Below are positions 47,901 to 57,951 of a stretch of DNA of 64,000 nucleotides, piece after piece; the stretch's first letter is position 1; each line of letters opens with the position of its first letter. A model generated the notes under the pieces. That model ran no database searches. It was not told where the DNA came from and saw only the letters and a program-made list of their open reading frames with translations. The position numbers were made by a program, and so were the translations under genes. Source of the stretch: Perognathus longimembris pacificus (Eukaryota > Chordata > Mammalia > Rodentia > Heteromyidae); contig NC_063172.1 of assembly GCF_023159225.1 (NCBI RefSeq), positions 37,018,832 to 37,082,831 of the forward strand, read 5' to 3'.

Positions 47901-48937
47901 ACTTATAGGCAAAGGAAGGAACTTCCTGGATAGAGTCCCAGGGCCACAAGATATATGGGAGAAACTTGACAAATGGGACTAAGTGAACTGAACACCTCAG
48001 GGGGGGACAGGGGGAGGGGGGAGGGGGGTATGAGGGACAAGGTAACAAACAGTACAAGAAATGTATCCAATGCCTAACGTGTGAAACTGTATCCTCTCTG
48101 TACATCAGTTTTATAATAAAAACAAAAAAAAGTCATTTTACGAGAATAAAAAAATAAATAAATGAATAAAAGTTTCTGCACAGCTAAAGACATAGCCACC
48201 AAACTAGAAAGACAGCCAACCATATGGGAAAGGATCTTTACCAGCACAGCAACAGACAGAGGCCTAATATCCGTCATCTACAGAGAACTGAAAAAACTAA
48301 GCCCCTCCACCACAGTAAACCAATTATTAAATGGGCAAAGGAGTTAAAGAGAGACTTCACAAGAGAGAGATAAAAATGGCAAAGAAACCTATGAGGATAT
48401 GTTCAACATTCCTGGCAGTAAAGGAAATGCAAATAAAAACAACCCTGAGATACCACCTCACTCCAGTTAGAATGGCCTATACTCTGAACTCAGGCAACAA
48501 GAAATGCTGGAGGGGTTGCGGGGAGGGAGGAACCCTTCTCCATTGTTGGTGAGAGTGCAAATTAGTACAACCACTTTGGAGAACATTATGGAGGTTCCTC
48601 AAAAAGCTCAACATAGACCTACCCTATGACCCAGCCATACCACTCCTAGGCATCTATCTTGAACAACAGGTCTCAAGATATCAAAAAGACATCTGCACCT
48701 CCGTGTTTATCACTGCACAATTCACAATAGCCAAAATATCGCAACAACCCAGATGCCCCTCCACAGATGAATGGATCCAAAACATATGGTACCTATACAA
48801 AATGGAATACTATATAGCAATTAGAAATATTGGTATTCGCAGGGAAATGGTCAGAACTTGAACAAATAATGTTGGGCGAGACAAGCCTAGAACACAGAAA
48901 ACAAAGGGGCATAATCTCCTTGATATATGACTGTTAA
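44920..48937 (+). pseudogene. L1-C ORF2, broken; endonuclease His replaced
   Basis: It starts MEGKKTLLSMISLNINGIN at 44920. Endonuclease landmarks 'LQETHL', 'GDFNTPLSPRD' and 'YSKIDHV' are present. The SDH motif reads SDR (codons 45601-45609), which removes the catalytic His. The RT domain is largely in one frame from 46201 to 47583. The palm motif is FADD (47014-47025), and '[14 protein letters not shown]' is at about 46885-46925. Lesions are a frameshift near 45615, a 21-A run at 46050-46070, a return to frame near 46190, a stop at 47158-47160, a 16-A run at 47503 and an inserted L1 tail at 47981. It ends YDC then TAA 48935-48937. Confidence 0.93.
47981..48130 (+). mobile_element. Family P L1 3' end inserted in L1-C ORF2
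   Basis: 150 bp nearly identical to L1-A 3735-3885 ('gaactgaacacctcagg', G-run purine tract, 'cctctctgtacatcagtttt', 'ataataaaaac'). A further 40 bp (48131-48170) of A-rich sequence ('gtcattttacgagaataaa') follows before ORF2 resumes at 'tttctgcacagctaaagac'. Comparison with L1-B shows about 15 bp of ORF2 missing at the junction, and no TSD is evident. Confidence 0.88.
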
Positions 48938-49504
48938 GGTCGGGGGAGGGGGAGACAGTAGAGACCAGGTCTGTGAAACCAAAAACTTCTTGTCAAATGG
49001 CATTTCCCACAGGTTTGGGTCAGCGACCCTACATTAACTAACTAAAACCAAACAACTACTCAACATATAAAGGTCAAAGATAGACGTCTCACCAGATCAC
49101 AATAGCTTAAAAGCTATGTATGTATGTTCATATAAGACAAGGATAAGCAAACTCAATTGTTGATGTTACATTTAAAGTCCTAGGTGAATTTCCTTTGGCA
49201 TAGGCCACATGGCTACTGTATATGTTTTTGGTACGCTGTGTATTGTATGTATGTCTACCTGATCTAGGAAAGGGAAAAAAAAAATTACTATGTAAGCTAT
49301 CACAAGAAATGTACACACTGCCCTATTATGTATCTGTGCTCCTTTTGCACAACATCTTGTCAAAACTTTTTTAAATTAATAAATACATTAAAAAAAAAGA
49401 CTTCCGGGAAGATGGTGGAGTGGCATCAGAGCCCTAGCTAAGCACCCTCTGACATCCTACTTTCACCACTCCAGAGAAACTTTTACTCCTAGAAAGATAG
49501 CCCA

Positions 49505-49562
49505 AATATGTTATAATATGTTATATATTATATGTTATAATATGTTAAATATGTTATAACAG
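49505..49562. repeat. AT-rich tandem repeat ('atgttata' units)
   Basis: Overlapping 'tatgttata/atatgtta' units make the stretch almost purely A/T with G at intervals, inside an otherwise GC-rich 5'UTR. Confidence 0.85.
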
Positions 49563-50141
49563 TACAGGGATTTTCTGGCCAGAAAAGAAAAATTGACTTT
49601 GCTGGCCTGAAAATACAGATTTGAGCCCTGGGGGCGTCCTGCCACCACACCAGTGCCAGTGCCGGCACAACGCCCCGCACTCCACGCACATAAGGCACAT
49701 AGCGGCGACCAGGAAGAAATCCTCCAGACAACAGCAGACAGACGCAGATCACAGGCTGACCACGGATGGACCAAAATCGCAGAGAACGCATGAGTACCCC
49801 ACAAAAGACATTCTCATTCACATACACAGAGCAGCATCTGGAAGGTAGCCCTTCCCTCATTGCCAGAGCAAAGCACTATTTTGACACTGGCATAGGGTCA
49901 GACCAGACTGGAACAAAAGCAGGCCAGGGGAAAGCAACAACAAAGGGGCCATCTCTGAAAAGGAAAGAGGGACTGACCAGTGAGAGGCAGCTCTACCCAG
50001 GAAAATGACCCATGCCCAGGTGGGGCTTGCCCCTGGCCTGTGGCCCACAGACTCTGGTAAACTCAGCCAGAGGCGCTCTGCCCCACCCTACCCCTCCACA
50101 TCAACTCAGCAGCTGCCGACTTGCCAACAGCTGGAATTTCT

Positions 50142-50357
50142 TTCTTTATTTTTTTGCCAGTCCTGGACCTTGGACTCTGGGCTGGAGCACTGTCCCTGGC
50201 TTCTTTTTTATTTTTTTTTGCTCAAGACTAGCACTCTGCCACTTGAGCCACAGCACCACTACTGGCCATTTTCTATACATGTGGTGCTGTGGAATCAAAC
50301 CCAGGGCTTCATGTATACGAGGCAAGCACTCTTGCCACTAGGCCATATTCCAGCCCA
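50142..50357 (-). mobile_element. ID-dimer SINE (older than the other full copies)
   Basis: Inverse ID-dimer with many substitutions and a T-rich expansion in the linker. Near-perfect TSD: AGCTGGAATTTCT (50129-50141) and AGCAGGAATTTCT (50360-50372). It dates the L1-D 5'UTR as older than this insertion. Confidence 0.9.
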
Positions 50358-51075
50358 ATAGCAGGAATTTCTAAATTAAACCCGAAAGCAGCCAGCAGCT
50401 ACCAGCAGCATGGAACAATCTGACAGGAGTCTAAACAGTTCCTGAGACCAATAAACGGTCCCGTCACAGAGGAAGCCCAATTCCCAGGAAGAAATTGAGC
50501 TGAATTAAACAGCCACCTCTGCCCAGGAGAATGTCGCCGTGCCCAGGAGGGAGGAACCTCCCATGTGCAAGTGACTCTCAGCCAGGTAATTCAGGCCAGA
50601 GGTTCCTCACCCTGCTGAGTCCATAGCCTATTCAGAGCCAGGCATTAAAGGCAGTGGCCCCACTGCAGATGGGAGGAGCCACGGTTCCCGAGACTGTTTA
50701 GCGACCCTCATATACAGAGGACACCCAAGTCCTACCTCCAAGCTGTGCGAACTACAGAGCCCCAGGATTCAACAAACAGGGGACGAGGGTCAGAGCAGAC
50801 CCACCCCCTGCAAAATGAAAGCAAGTCAAACCAGCTAAGTAGCAGGAAAATAGGCTGTAGACCATCGCATGAAACCAGAGTCTGGAGAGAGCCCACCCAA
50901 ACAAGAAAGACTTCATTTAGTTTGTTTAACATTTTTTAAACATTTTTATTTTCTATTTTTCATTTTTGAGATGTCGTTTCTTATTTATTTTCCATTTTAT
51001 TTGTTTATTTTATTGTTTTTTGGGGGGAGATTTGGTAATTTTGTTGGGTTTTGTGTGTTTGTTTTCCATTATTTG

Positions 51076-53462
51076 TCTGTTGAATGGACAGTAAAGATCT
51101 TCTCCCAATCTGTGGGCTTTCTGTTTATCTTGTGAGCTATGTTTGCCCTGCAGAAGCTCTGCAGTTTGATGCAGTCCCATGTGTCCATCCTTTCTTTGAC
51201 TTGTCACCTTTATGGGTCTTTGTCAAGGAAGTTCTGTCCTGTGCCAGGAGCCAAGTGTTTCTCCTACTCATTCATTTAGTGTTTTCAGGGTGTCTGTTTT
51301 GATTTCGAGATCTTTGATCCATTTGGAATTGATTTTGGTGCAGGGTGATATATAAGGATCTAGTTTTAGTTTGTTGCATGTGTTGAACCAGTTTTGCCAG
51401 CACCACTTGTTAAAGAGGCTATCTTTCTTCCATACTATTGTTTTAGCTCTTTAATCAAAGATTAAGTAGGCATAGTTCTGTAGGTTTATTTCTGGGTCTT
51501 CAATTCTATTCCATTGGTCTTCAGGCCTGTTCTGGTGCCAATACCAAGCTGTTTTTATTACTATAGCTTTATAATACAGCTTGAAGTTGGGTATTGTAAT
51601 TCTTCCAGCACTGTTCTTTCTGCTTAGGAGTGTTTTTGCTATTCTAGGTCTTTTATTGTTCCATATGAATTTCTGGATTGCTTCCTCTATTTCATTAAAG
51701 AATGGTGTTGGGATATTAATGGGTATTGCATTGAATTTGTAGATAGCCTTTGGCAATATTGCCATTTTGATTATATTAATCCTCCCAATCCAGGAGCATG
51801 GGAGGTTTTTCCATTTTCTTAGTTCTGACTTAATTTCATTTTTCAAGCTTTTAAAGTTCTCATCAAAGAGGTCTTTCACTTTTTGGTTAAGGTTATTCCT
51901 AGGTATTTTATGTTTTTGGGGGCTATTGCAAAAGGAGTTGCTTTCCTGATTTCAGCATCAGTCTTCGGGTCATTAGCATAGAGAAAAGCCGTTGATTTTT
52001 GAAGGTTCATTTTATATCTTGCAACTTTGCCAAAGTTTTGGATCAGCTCTAGTAGCTTGGGGGTAGAGTCTATGGGATTCTTTAGGTATAGGATCATGTC
52101 ATCTGCAAAGAGAGAAAGTTTAACTTCATCTTTTCCTATTTGGATCCCCTTTATATTTTCTTCTTGCATAATTGCTCTGGCTAGGAATTCTAGTACTATG
52201 TTGAAGAGCAGGGGAGAGAGTAGACATCCCTGCCTTGTTCCTGATTTTAAAGGGAATGGCTTTAGTTTTTCACCATTTAGAGTTATGCTTGCTGTTGGTT
52301 TGTCATAAACTGCCTTGATTATATTCAGGAATGTTCCCTGGAATCCCATTTTTCCAGGGCTTTTAGCATAAATGGGTGTTGGATTTTATCGAACGCTTTT
52401 TCCGCATCCAGAGATAAAACCATGTGGTTCTTTACCTTGCTCCGGTTGATGTGGTGGATTACATTAATTGACTTGCGTATATTAAACCAACTTTGCATCC
52501 CTGGGATGAATCCAGTTTGATCGTGGTGTATAATTTTTTTGATCACCTGTTGAAGTCGATTGGCCAGAATTTTGTTGAGAATTTTTGCGTCTATGTTCAT
52601 CAGGGAGATCGGTCTGTAGTCCTCTTTCCGTGATGAGTCTCTGCCTGGTTTCGGGATGAGGGTTATACTGGCTTCATAGAATGAGTCTGATAGTGAACGT
52701 TCTCCTTCAATTTCATTGAAGAGATGGAGTAATATTGGTGTGAGTTCTGTTTTGAAGGCCTTGTAGAATTCTGCAGTGAATCCGTCTGGACCTGGGCTTT
52801 TCTTGGATGGGAGATCATTTATTGCCATTTCTATTTCAAAACTGGATATGGCTTTGTTTAGAAGATTTAAATCTTCATTGTTCACTTTGGGGAGATCAAT
52901 TTTATCTAGGAAATCATCCATTTCTTCCAAGTTCTCGAATTTGTTGGCATAAAGGTTTGCAAAATAGTCCCTTATTATTTTCTGAATTTCGGTTATTTCT
53001 GTGATGATGATACCTGTTTCATCTCCAGCCTGCTTATGGGGGCCATTTGCTTGATACATTAGATTCCAGCCTTTCCCTTTTAGAAGATGTGTACTTTTGA
53101 TGGATAGAGGTGTCTCTTGGAGGCAGCAGAAAGATGGATCTTGATTTTTTTTTTTTTTTTTTGGCCAGTCCTGGGCCTTGGACTCAGGGCCTGAGCACTG
53201 TCCCTGGCTTCTTCCCGCTCAAGGCTAGCATTCTGCCACTTGAGCCACAGCGCCGCTTCTGGCCGTTTTCTGTATATGTGGTGCTGGGGAATCGAACCTA
53301 GGGCCTCGTGTATCCGAGGCAGGCACTCTTGCCACTAGGCTATATCCCCAGCCCTGGATCTTGATTTTTGATCCAACTTATGAGCCTATGTCGTTTGATT
53401 GGAGAATTAAGTCCATTAATGTTGAGAGTTAGGACTGAGAGATGTTCATTTGTTCCTTTCAT
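51076..53462 (-). pseudogene. L1-E ORF2 with in-frame endonuclease deletion
   Basis: It starts ATG 53462-53460 (MKGTNEHLSVLTLNINGLN), is interrupted by a SINE at 53150-53354, and continues to 'GPHKQAG' at about 53030. There the frame joins directly to '[10 protein letters not shown]', which belongs to the linker before the RT domain. Most of the endonuclease (roughly 900 bp by comparison with L1-C) is missing, yet the frame stays open (53059-52325). RT motifs: 'KKSPGPDGF' (about 52800), '[14 protein letters not shown]' (about 52240) and FADD (52098-52109). Frameshifts lie near 52335 and 51877. It ends truncated at 51076. Confidence 0.88.
53150..53354 (-). mobile_element. Young ID-dimer SINE with perfect TSD
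   Basis: TSD TGGATCTTGATTTTT (15 bp) at 53135-53149 and 53355-53369. The body is nearly identical to the 19260 copy. It sits in the remaining N-terminal part of L1-E ORF2. Confidence 0.96.
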
Positions 53463-53513
53463 TATCACTATCTTGTTTAAAGCTGTGTCTTCCCATTTTT
53501 GATCTGATGTTTA

Positions 53514-54509
53514 CTATTTAGGGTTCATTTCTCTGTCTGTATTGGGATCTTGATTATTTTCCCTGTATAGTACATGTTTGAGGATTTTCTGTAAAGCTGG
53601 TTTGGTGGAGATATATTGTTTCAGTTTTTCCTTACTGTGGAAGACTTTTATTTGACCTTCGGCTATGAATGAGAGTTTGGCTGGGTACAGAATTCTTGGT
53701 TGGTAGTTATTTTTATTTAGTGTTTGGTTTACTTCCTTCCAGGCTCTCCTTGCTTTCATGGTCTCTGCTGGGAAGTCTGGGGTGATTCTGATTGCTTTTC
53801 CATTATATGTGATTGTTTTCTTCTCCCTAACAGCTTTAAGGATTCTTTCCTTGGACTCTACTGATCCTGTTTTGATCACAATGTGTCGGTGGGATGTCCT
53901 GTTCTGGTCTGGTCAGTTTGGGGTTCTAAATGCTTCTTGTATCTGTATAGGCCTTTCCTTCTGGATATTTGGGAAGTTCTCAGCTAATATTCTGTTAAAT
54001 AGGTTGCCTATCCCATTAACTTCTTTCTCCAAGTTTTCCTCAATACCTATTATCCTTAAATTGGGCTTCCTGATCGTGTCTTGAATCTCCTGTAGCGATC
54101 TGTTTTGTTGATTGGACTGGATTTGTATTGATTTTTGATCTTTCTCCAGAGAATCTAAGGAATCTTCAGCTCCTGAGATTCAATCCTCTGCTTCATTAGT
54201 TGGGACTGTAGGCTAGCTACTTGATTTCAAATCTCTTTTCCTTCTGACTGGTCTTTCCTGATGATTTCCATGTCATTTCTTAGGTCCTGTATGGACTTCT
54301 TTACTTCATTAACTTCATTACTTTGTTTTTGATTGTTGTCTCTCAAATCTTTAAGCTGGGTAGCTATCTTTTCATTTGACTCTTGAAGTTCATTTATCTT
54401 TTTGTTTGTGGATGCCATGAAATTCTCCATTAATTGTTGCTTTGCCTCCTCATGCTCTAGAATAATTGACTGAAGAGATTCAAACTATTCATTTATCATG
54501 TTTATCAGT
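53514..54509 (-). pseudogene. L1-E ORF1, 5'-truncated and broken
   Basis: A coiled-coil segment with 'NKKINELQESNEKIATQLKD' (54430 leftwards) is followed by a broken middle. The C-terminal domain 'RILYPAKLSFIAEGQIKVF' lies near 53690-53640, ending at 53514. The N-terminus and start codon are missing. ORF2 begins about 50 bp downstream. Confidence 0.82.
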
Positions 54510-56245
54510 AGACTTTGTAGAGCAATCCAGAAATTCATATGAAACAATAAAAGACCCATAATAGCAAAAACAATCCTCAGCAGAAAGAAGAGTGCTGGAG
54601 GAATTACAATACCCAACTTCAAGCTGTATTATAACGCTATAGTAATAAAAACAGCTTGGGATTGGCACAGGAACAGGCCAGAGACAAATGGAACAGAATT
54701 GAAGACCCAGAAATGAACCCACAGAACTATGCCTACTTAATCTTTGATAGAGGGCCTACAATAATATGATGGAAGAAAGATAGCCTCTTTAACAAATGGT
54801 GCTGGCAAAACTAGTTCAACACCCGCATCAAACTAAAACTAGATCCTTATATATTACTCGGCACCAAAATCAATTCCAAATGGATTAAAGACCTCAAAAT
54901 CAAAACAGACACCCTGAAAACACTAAAAGAAGGAGTAGGAGAAACACTTGGGCTCCTTGGCACAGGACAAAACTTCCTTAACAAAACCCAGAAATGCTAC
55001 AAATCAAAGAAAGGATGGACAAATGGGACTGCATCAAACTGCAGAGCTTTTTCAGGGCAAAGAACATAGCTCACAAGATAAACAGAAAGCCCGCAGATTG
55101 GGAAAAGAACTTTACTGGCTGTACATCGGACAAAGGCCTTGTATCTAAAATATATGCGGAACTAAATAAATTAAATTCCTCCAAAACAAAGTTGCAAAGA
55201 ACCAACAGCCCTCTCAACAGTGGGCTAAAGACTTAAAAAGAGACTTCTCTGATGAGGAAATGAGAATGGCCAAGAGACATGTGAAAAAGTACTCTACATC
55301 ACTGGCCAAGAAATGCAAATCAAAACAACATTGATATTTCCACCTTACCCCAGTAAGTATGTCCTTTTTCAAGAAAACTAACAATAATAAATGTTGGAGG
55401 GGATGTGGCCAAAAGGGAACCCTACTTCATTGCTAGTGGGAATGTAAACTGGTTCAGCCACTCTGGAAAATGGTATGGAGACTCCTCAGAAGGCTAAATA
55501 TTTAGCTCCCCTGTGACCCAGCAGCTAAAATATGGAACCAACCCAGATGTCCCTCAGTAGATGAATGGATCAGGAAAATGTGGTACATAAACACAATGGA
55601 ATTTTGTGCCTCTATTAGAAAGAATGATATTGCCCCATTCATAAAGAAATAGAAGGACTTGGAATGAATTATACTAAGTGAAATGAGTCAGACTCAAGGA
55701 AACTTGGACTCTATGGTCTCCCTCATAGGGAATAATTAGCACAGGTTTAGGCTAGTCACAGCAGAGGATCACAAAAACCCAATAGCTATGCCCTTATGAA
55801 CACATAAGATGATGCTAAGTGAAATGAACTCCATGTTATGGAAACTACTGTTATATCACTGTTGTAATTACTTTCAACATGCCATGTGAAACCGTAGCTT
55901 CTATTGTTGAAGATCCTCTTGTATCCCCTTCCTGTGGTTGTACTTGCACTATCACTGTACACTGTATCTGAGTACACTGCAAACTGTATATACTTTTATT
56001 AGAACTAGGGAAGTGAAAGGGAATATCAAAATTGAGAGACAATGGATAAAAAGACAAATGACTCCAAAAGCAATACTTGCAAAACCATTTGGTGTAAACC
56101 AACTGAACAACTCATGGCGGGAGAGGGAGAGGGGGAGAGGGGAATGAGGGAATAGGTAACAAATAGTACAAGAAGTGTACCCAAGGACTAACATATGAAG
56201 CTGTAACCTGTCTATACATCACCTTGACAATAAAGAAGAAAGGAA
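54510..56245 (+). pseudogene. L1-D ORF2 C-terminus and 3'UTR
   Basis: From 'gagcaatccagaaattcat' (equal to L1-A about 2055) to the natural stop TAG 55737-55739, then a 3'UTR with 'gcgggagagggagaggggg' and an A-rich end. Frames are broken (for example 'atgatgg' for Trp near 54768). About 100 bp present in L1-A (about 3067-3165) are deleted at about 55524. It belongs to family P. Confidence 0.9.
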
Positions 56246-56259
56246 AAGAATGCCTTGTA

Positions 56260-56764
56260 TATACTACTAAATTATGAAAAGTAAGGGAAGACATTGGTCA
56301 ATGAGGGGTGAGAACACTGAAATGGATGACACTGATCACGATGCAATATATTTATAAATTCTTTGTATAACTACTTAAAGGCAATTAAAATATATATACA
56401 AAAATATTTATGCTGATGTGTAATTACATTCTATGATGTGAAATAATTTGATTTTACTCATTTCAATAGCAACTCAGAACTCATTCTTTGCTTTACAATT
56501 TGCTTTACAATATAGAAGATAGGAAATGTAGTACAATATGTATTTATACTACACATTGAGATGGAGTATGCATCTGGCTGATATATAAAACTGTATGTAC
56601 ACTAACAGATAAAATGTGTATGTACATATAAAGTAGTGCATAATATTTAATACATATTATACTTTATGCTACATGAACATTAAACCATATAAACTATAAT
56701 TTCAGATATTTGGGCCAAAATTAACTCTTGTCAGCATTTGCCCATAAAATGATATTGATATTTT
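56260..56764. other. Unrecognised AT-rich sequence
   Basis: Nothing supported in 500 bp. Confidence 0.5.
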
Positions 56765-57005
56765 CTCTGAGTGCCAGTGCTGGGGCTTGGACTAAGGGTC
56801 TTGCTCTCTTTGCTTACTTTTTTATACTTAAGGCTGATACTTGAGTACTGATACTCGAGTACTTCAGTCATACCTCCACTTCTGGATTTATTTTTGGGTA
56901 ATTAGTGAGGAAAGGCTTAAGGATTTGTCATCCCAGACTGGCTTTGAACCTTGATCCTCTGATTTTAGCCACCTAAGTAGCTAATAGTACAGATGCGAGT
57001 CACCA
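56765..57005 (-). mobile_element. B1/ID-dimer SINE (older)
   Basis: 'gccagtgctggggcttgga', 'gtcatacctccacttctgg', 'gggtaattagtgaggaa', 'ctggctttgaaccttgatc', 'cacctaagtagctaatag'. Internal repetition of 'gatacttgagtact' at 56835-56860 is a small tandem duplication. Confidence 0.8.
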
Positions 57006-57157
57006 TGATAATAACAAGAACAGAAAATTTAAAACTACCAAATTTACTGTAGAAAATTTTAGGTTTGCAGAATGTAGTGGATGGTCAAAAAGCAAGATTT
57101 TATTATATCTGAGCTAACACGAAAATAATTTGATAAATGAATTTCCTTGGAAATTTT

Positions 57158-57370
57158 TTTTTTTTTTTTTTTTTTTTTGGCCAGTCCTGGGCCTTGGACT
57201 CAGGGCCTGAGCACTGTCCCTGGCTTCTTCCCGCTCAAGGCTAGCACTCTGCCACTTGAGCCACAGCGCCGCTTCTGGCCGTTTTCTGTATATGTGGGGC
57301 TGGGGAATCGAACCTACTGCCTCGTGTATCCGAGGCAGGCACTCTTGCCACTAGGCTATATCCCCAGCCC
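57158..57370 (-). mobile_element. Young ID-dimer SINE with TSD
   Basis: TSD TCCTTGGAAATTTT (57144-57157) versus TCCTTGAAATTTT (57371-57383), one base apart. T run of over 20. The sequence is very close to the other young copies. Confidence 0.95.
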
Positions 57371-57585
57371 TCCTTGAAATTTTGAAGAAAGTACAATTCA
57401 GGATTTAAGAAGGTGTTTCCTGATAATATTTTGTAAACCAGTGATTCTGAATGAATTAAATAAATGCTTACTATTGAACTTCCTTGTAGAAAGCTACCTC
57501 ATAGAATTAAAGTGTACGTTTATTTAAGACTTCCTATTACTATGTTATAAACTATTACCGCAGGAACAACATATAGCTGGTCTGT

Positions 57586-57650
57586 ACTTGGTTTTAGCTC
57601 AGTGAGAGTGTATGCCTACTATATACATGCTTTGATCCCAGGACCTAAAA
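57586..57650 (+). mobile_element. ID-like SINE fragment
   Basis: 'ggttttagctcagtgagagtg' and 'catgctttgatcccaggacc' resemble A and B boxes of an ID monomer. Short and degraded. Confidence 0.45.
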
Positions 57651-57951
57651 GGAAAATAGAACTACTGTAATCATTTATATTCCTGGACTGTTTATGACCT
57701 AAAATGAAAAGTTAATTTTCTTGCCTTGTTCTTGATGAAAGAATCATGTTTATTTTTTTAATGTCTTTATAAAACTTATCTGGGTGAGACTATTATGTCA
57801 TGTATCAATTTATATAGAAAGAGGAGCTTGAGAAAACCAAGGTAAAATTTCACAATAAAATATACAATACATATGGTAAGCTGATGTATAGGAAGAGTAA
57901 ATCTCTGAAGACAGTTATCTAGTCAATTTTTAAAATTAATTTCTTCTCAGG
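57651..57951. other. Unrecognised sequence
   Basis: Nothing supported. Confidence 0.45.

Larger units (their letters stand above)
41896..49396 (+). mobile_element. L1-C: full-length LINE-1 (family Q) nested at the 5' end of L1-D
   Basis: A complete L1: 5'UTR 41896-43752, ORF1 43753-44912, ORF2 44920-48937 and a 3'UTR to 49396 with a short A tail. The exact 12-bp TSD AAGACTTCCGGG is at 41884-41895 and 49397-49408. The repeat lies inside the start of L1-D, so L1-C is the younger of the two. The perfect TSD agrees with this. Length is 7.5 kb including a 0.15-0.19-kb insertion in ORF2. Frames are broken, so it is not autonomous. Confidence 0.93.
49397..50940 (+). promoter_or_regulatory. L1-D 5'UTR-like region (family P)
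   Basis: It begins 'cttccgggaagatggtggag', the kind of start seen at mammalian L1 5'UTRs, and is GC-rich except for an AT-rich tandem stretch at 49505-49562 (units of 'atgttata'). It contains a SINE at 50142 and repeated blocks near 49984 and 50505. 50941-51075 is a T-rich spacer of unknown origin. No ORF1 start follows in forward orientation. Confidence 0.65.
51076..54509 (-). mobile_element. L1-E: inverted L1 segment inside L1-D
   Basis: On the - strand it runs from within ORF1 (54509) through ORF1 and ORF2 to a point equal to L1-A about 2675 (51076), where homology stops abruptly. It has no 3'UTR. The last 0.6 kb (51076 to about 51690) is also present in forward orientation at 54510-55125, with roughly 10% difference by eye. 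Either a second L1 fragment inserted here or an inversion with duplication occurred. A SINE is nested at 53150. Confidence 0.85.
41885..56245 (+). mobile_element. L1-D: rearranged LINE-1 (family P) hosting a nested insertion complex
   Basis: L1-D starts 'agacttccggg' (41885-41895), is interrupted by L1-C, and resumes at 49397. Its 5'UTR-like part runs to about 50940. Its + strand ORF2 C-terminus and 3'UTR run from 54510 to 56245. Flanking direct repeats AAGAGTGCTTTGTA (41871-41884) and AAGAATGCCTTGTA (56246-56259) match at 12 of 14 positions and are probably its aged TSD. The middle (51076-54509) is L1 sequence in the opposite orientation (L1-E). ORF1 and the first two thirds of ORF2 are absent in forward orientation. 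Confidence 0.75.

Noticed and set aside
52325..53059. 244-codon RT frame as a possible domesticated gene
   Set aside because: It lies in a truncated, frameshifted L1 without start context of its own; openness fits a modest age.
50941..56245. L1-D/L1-E as a simple twin-primed insertion
   Set aside because: The inverted and forward parts overlap by about 600 bp and differ between arms; twin priming gives a gap or a few bases of overlap.
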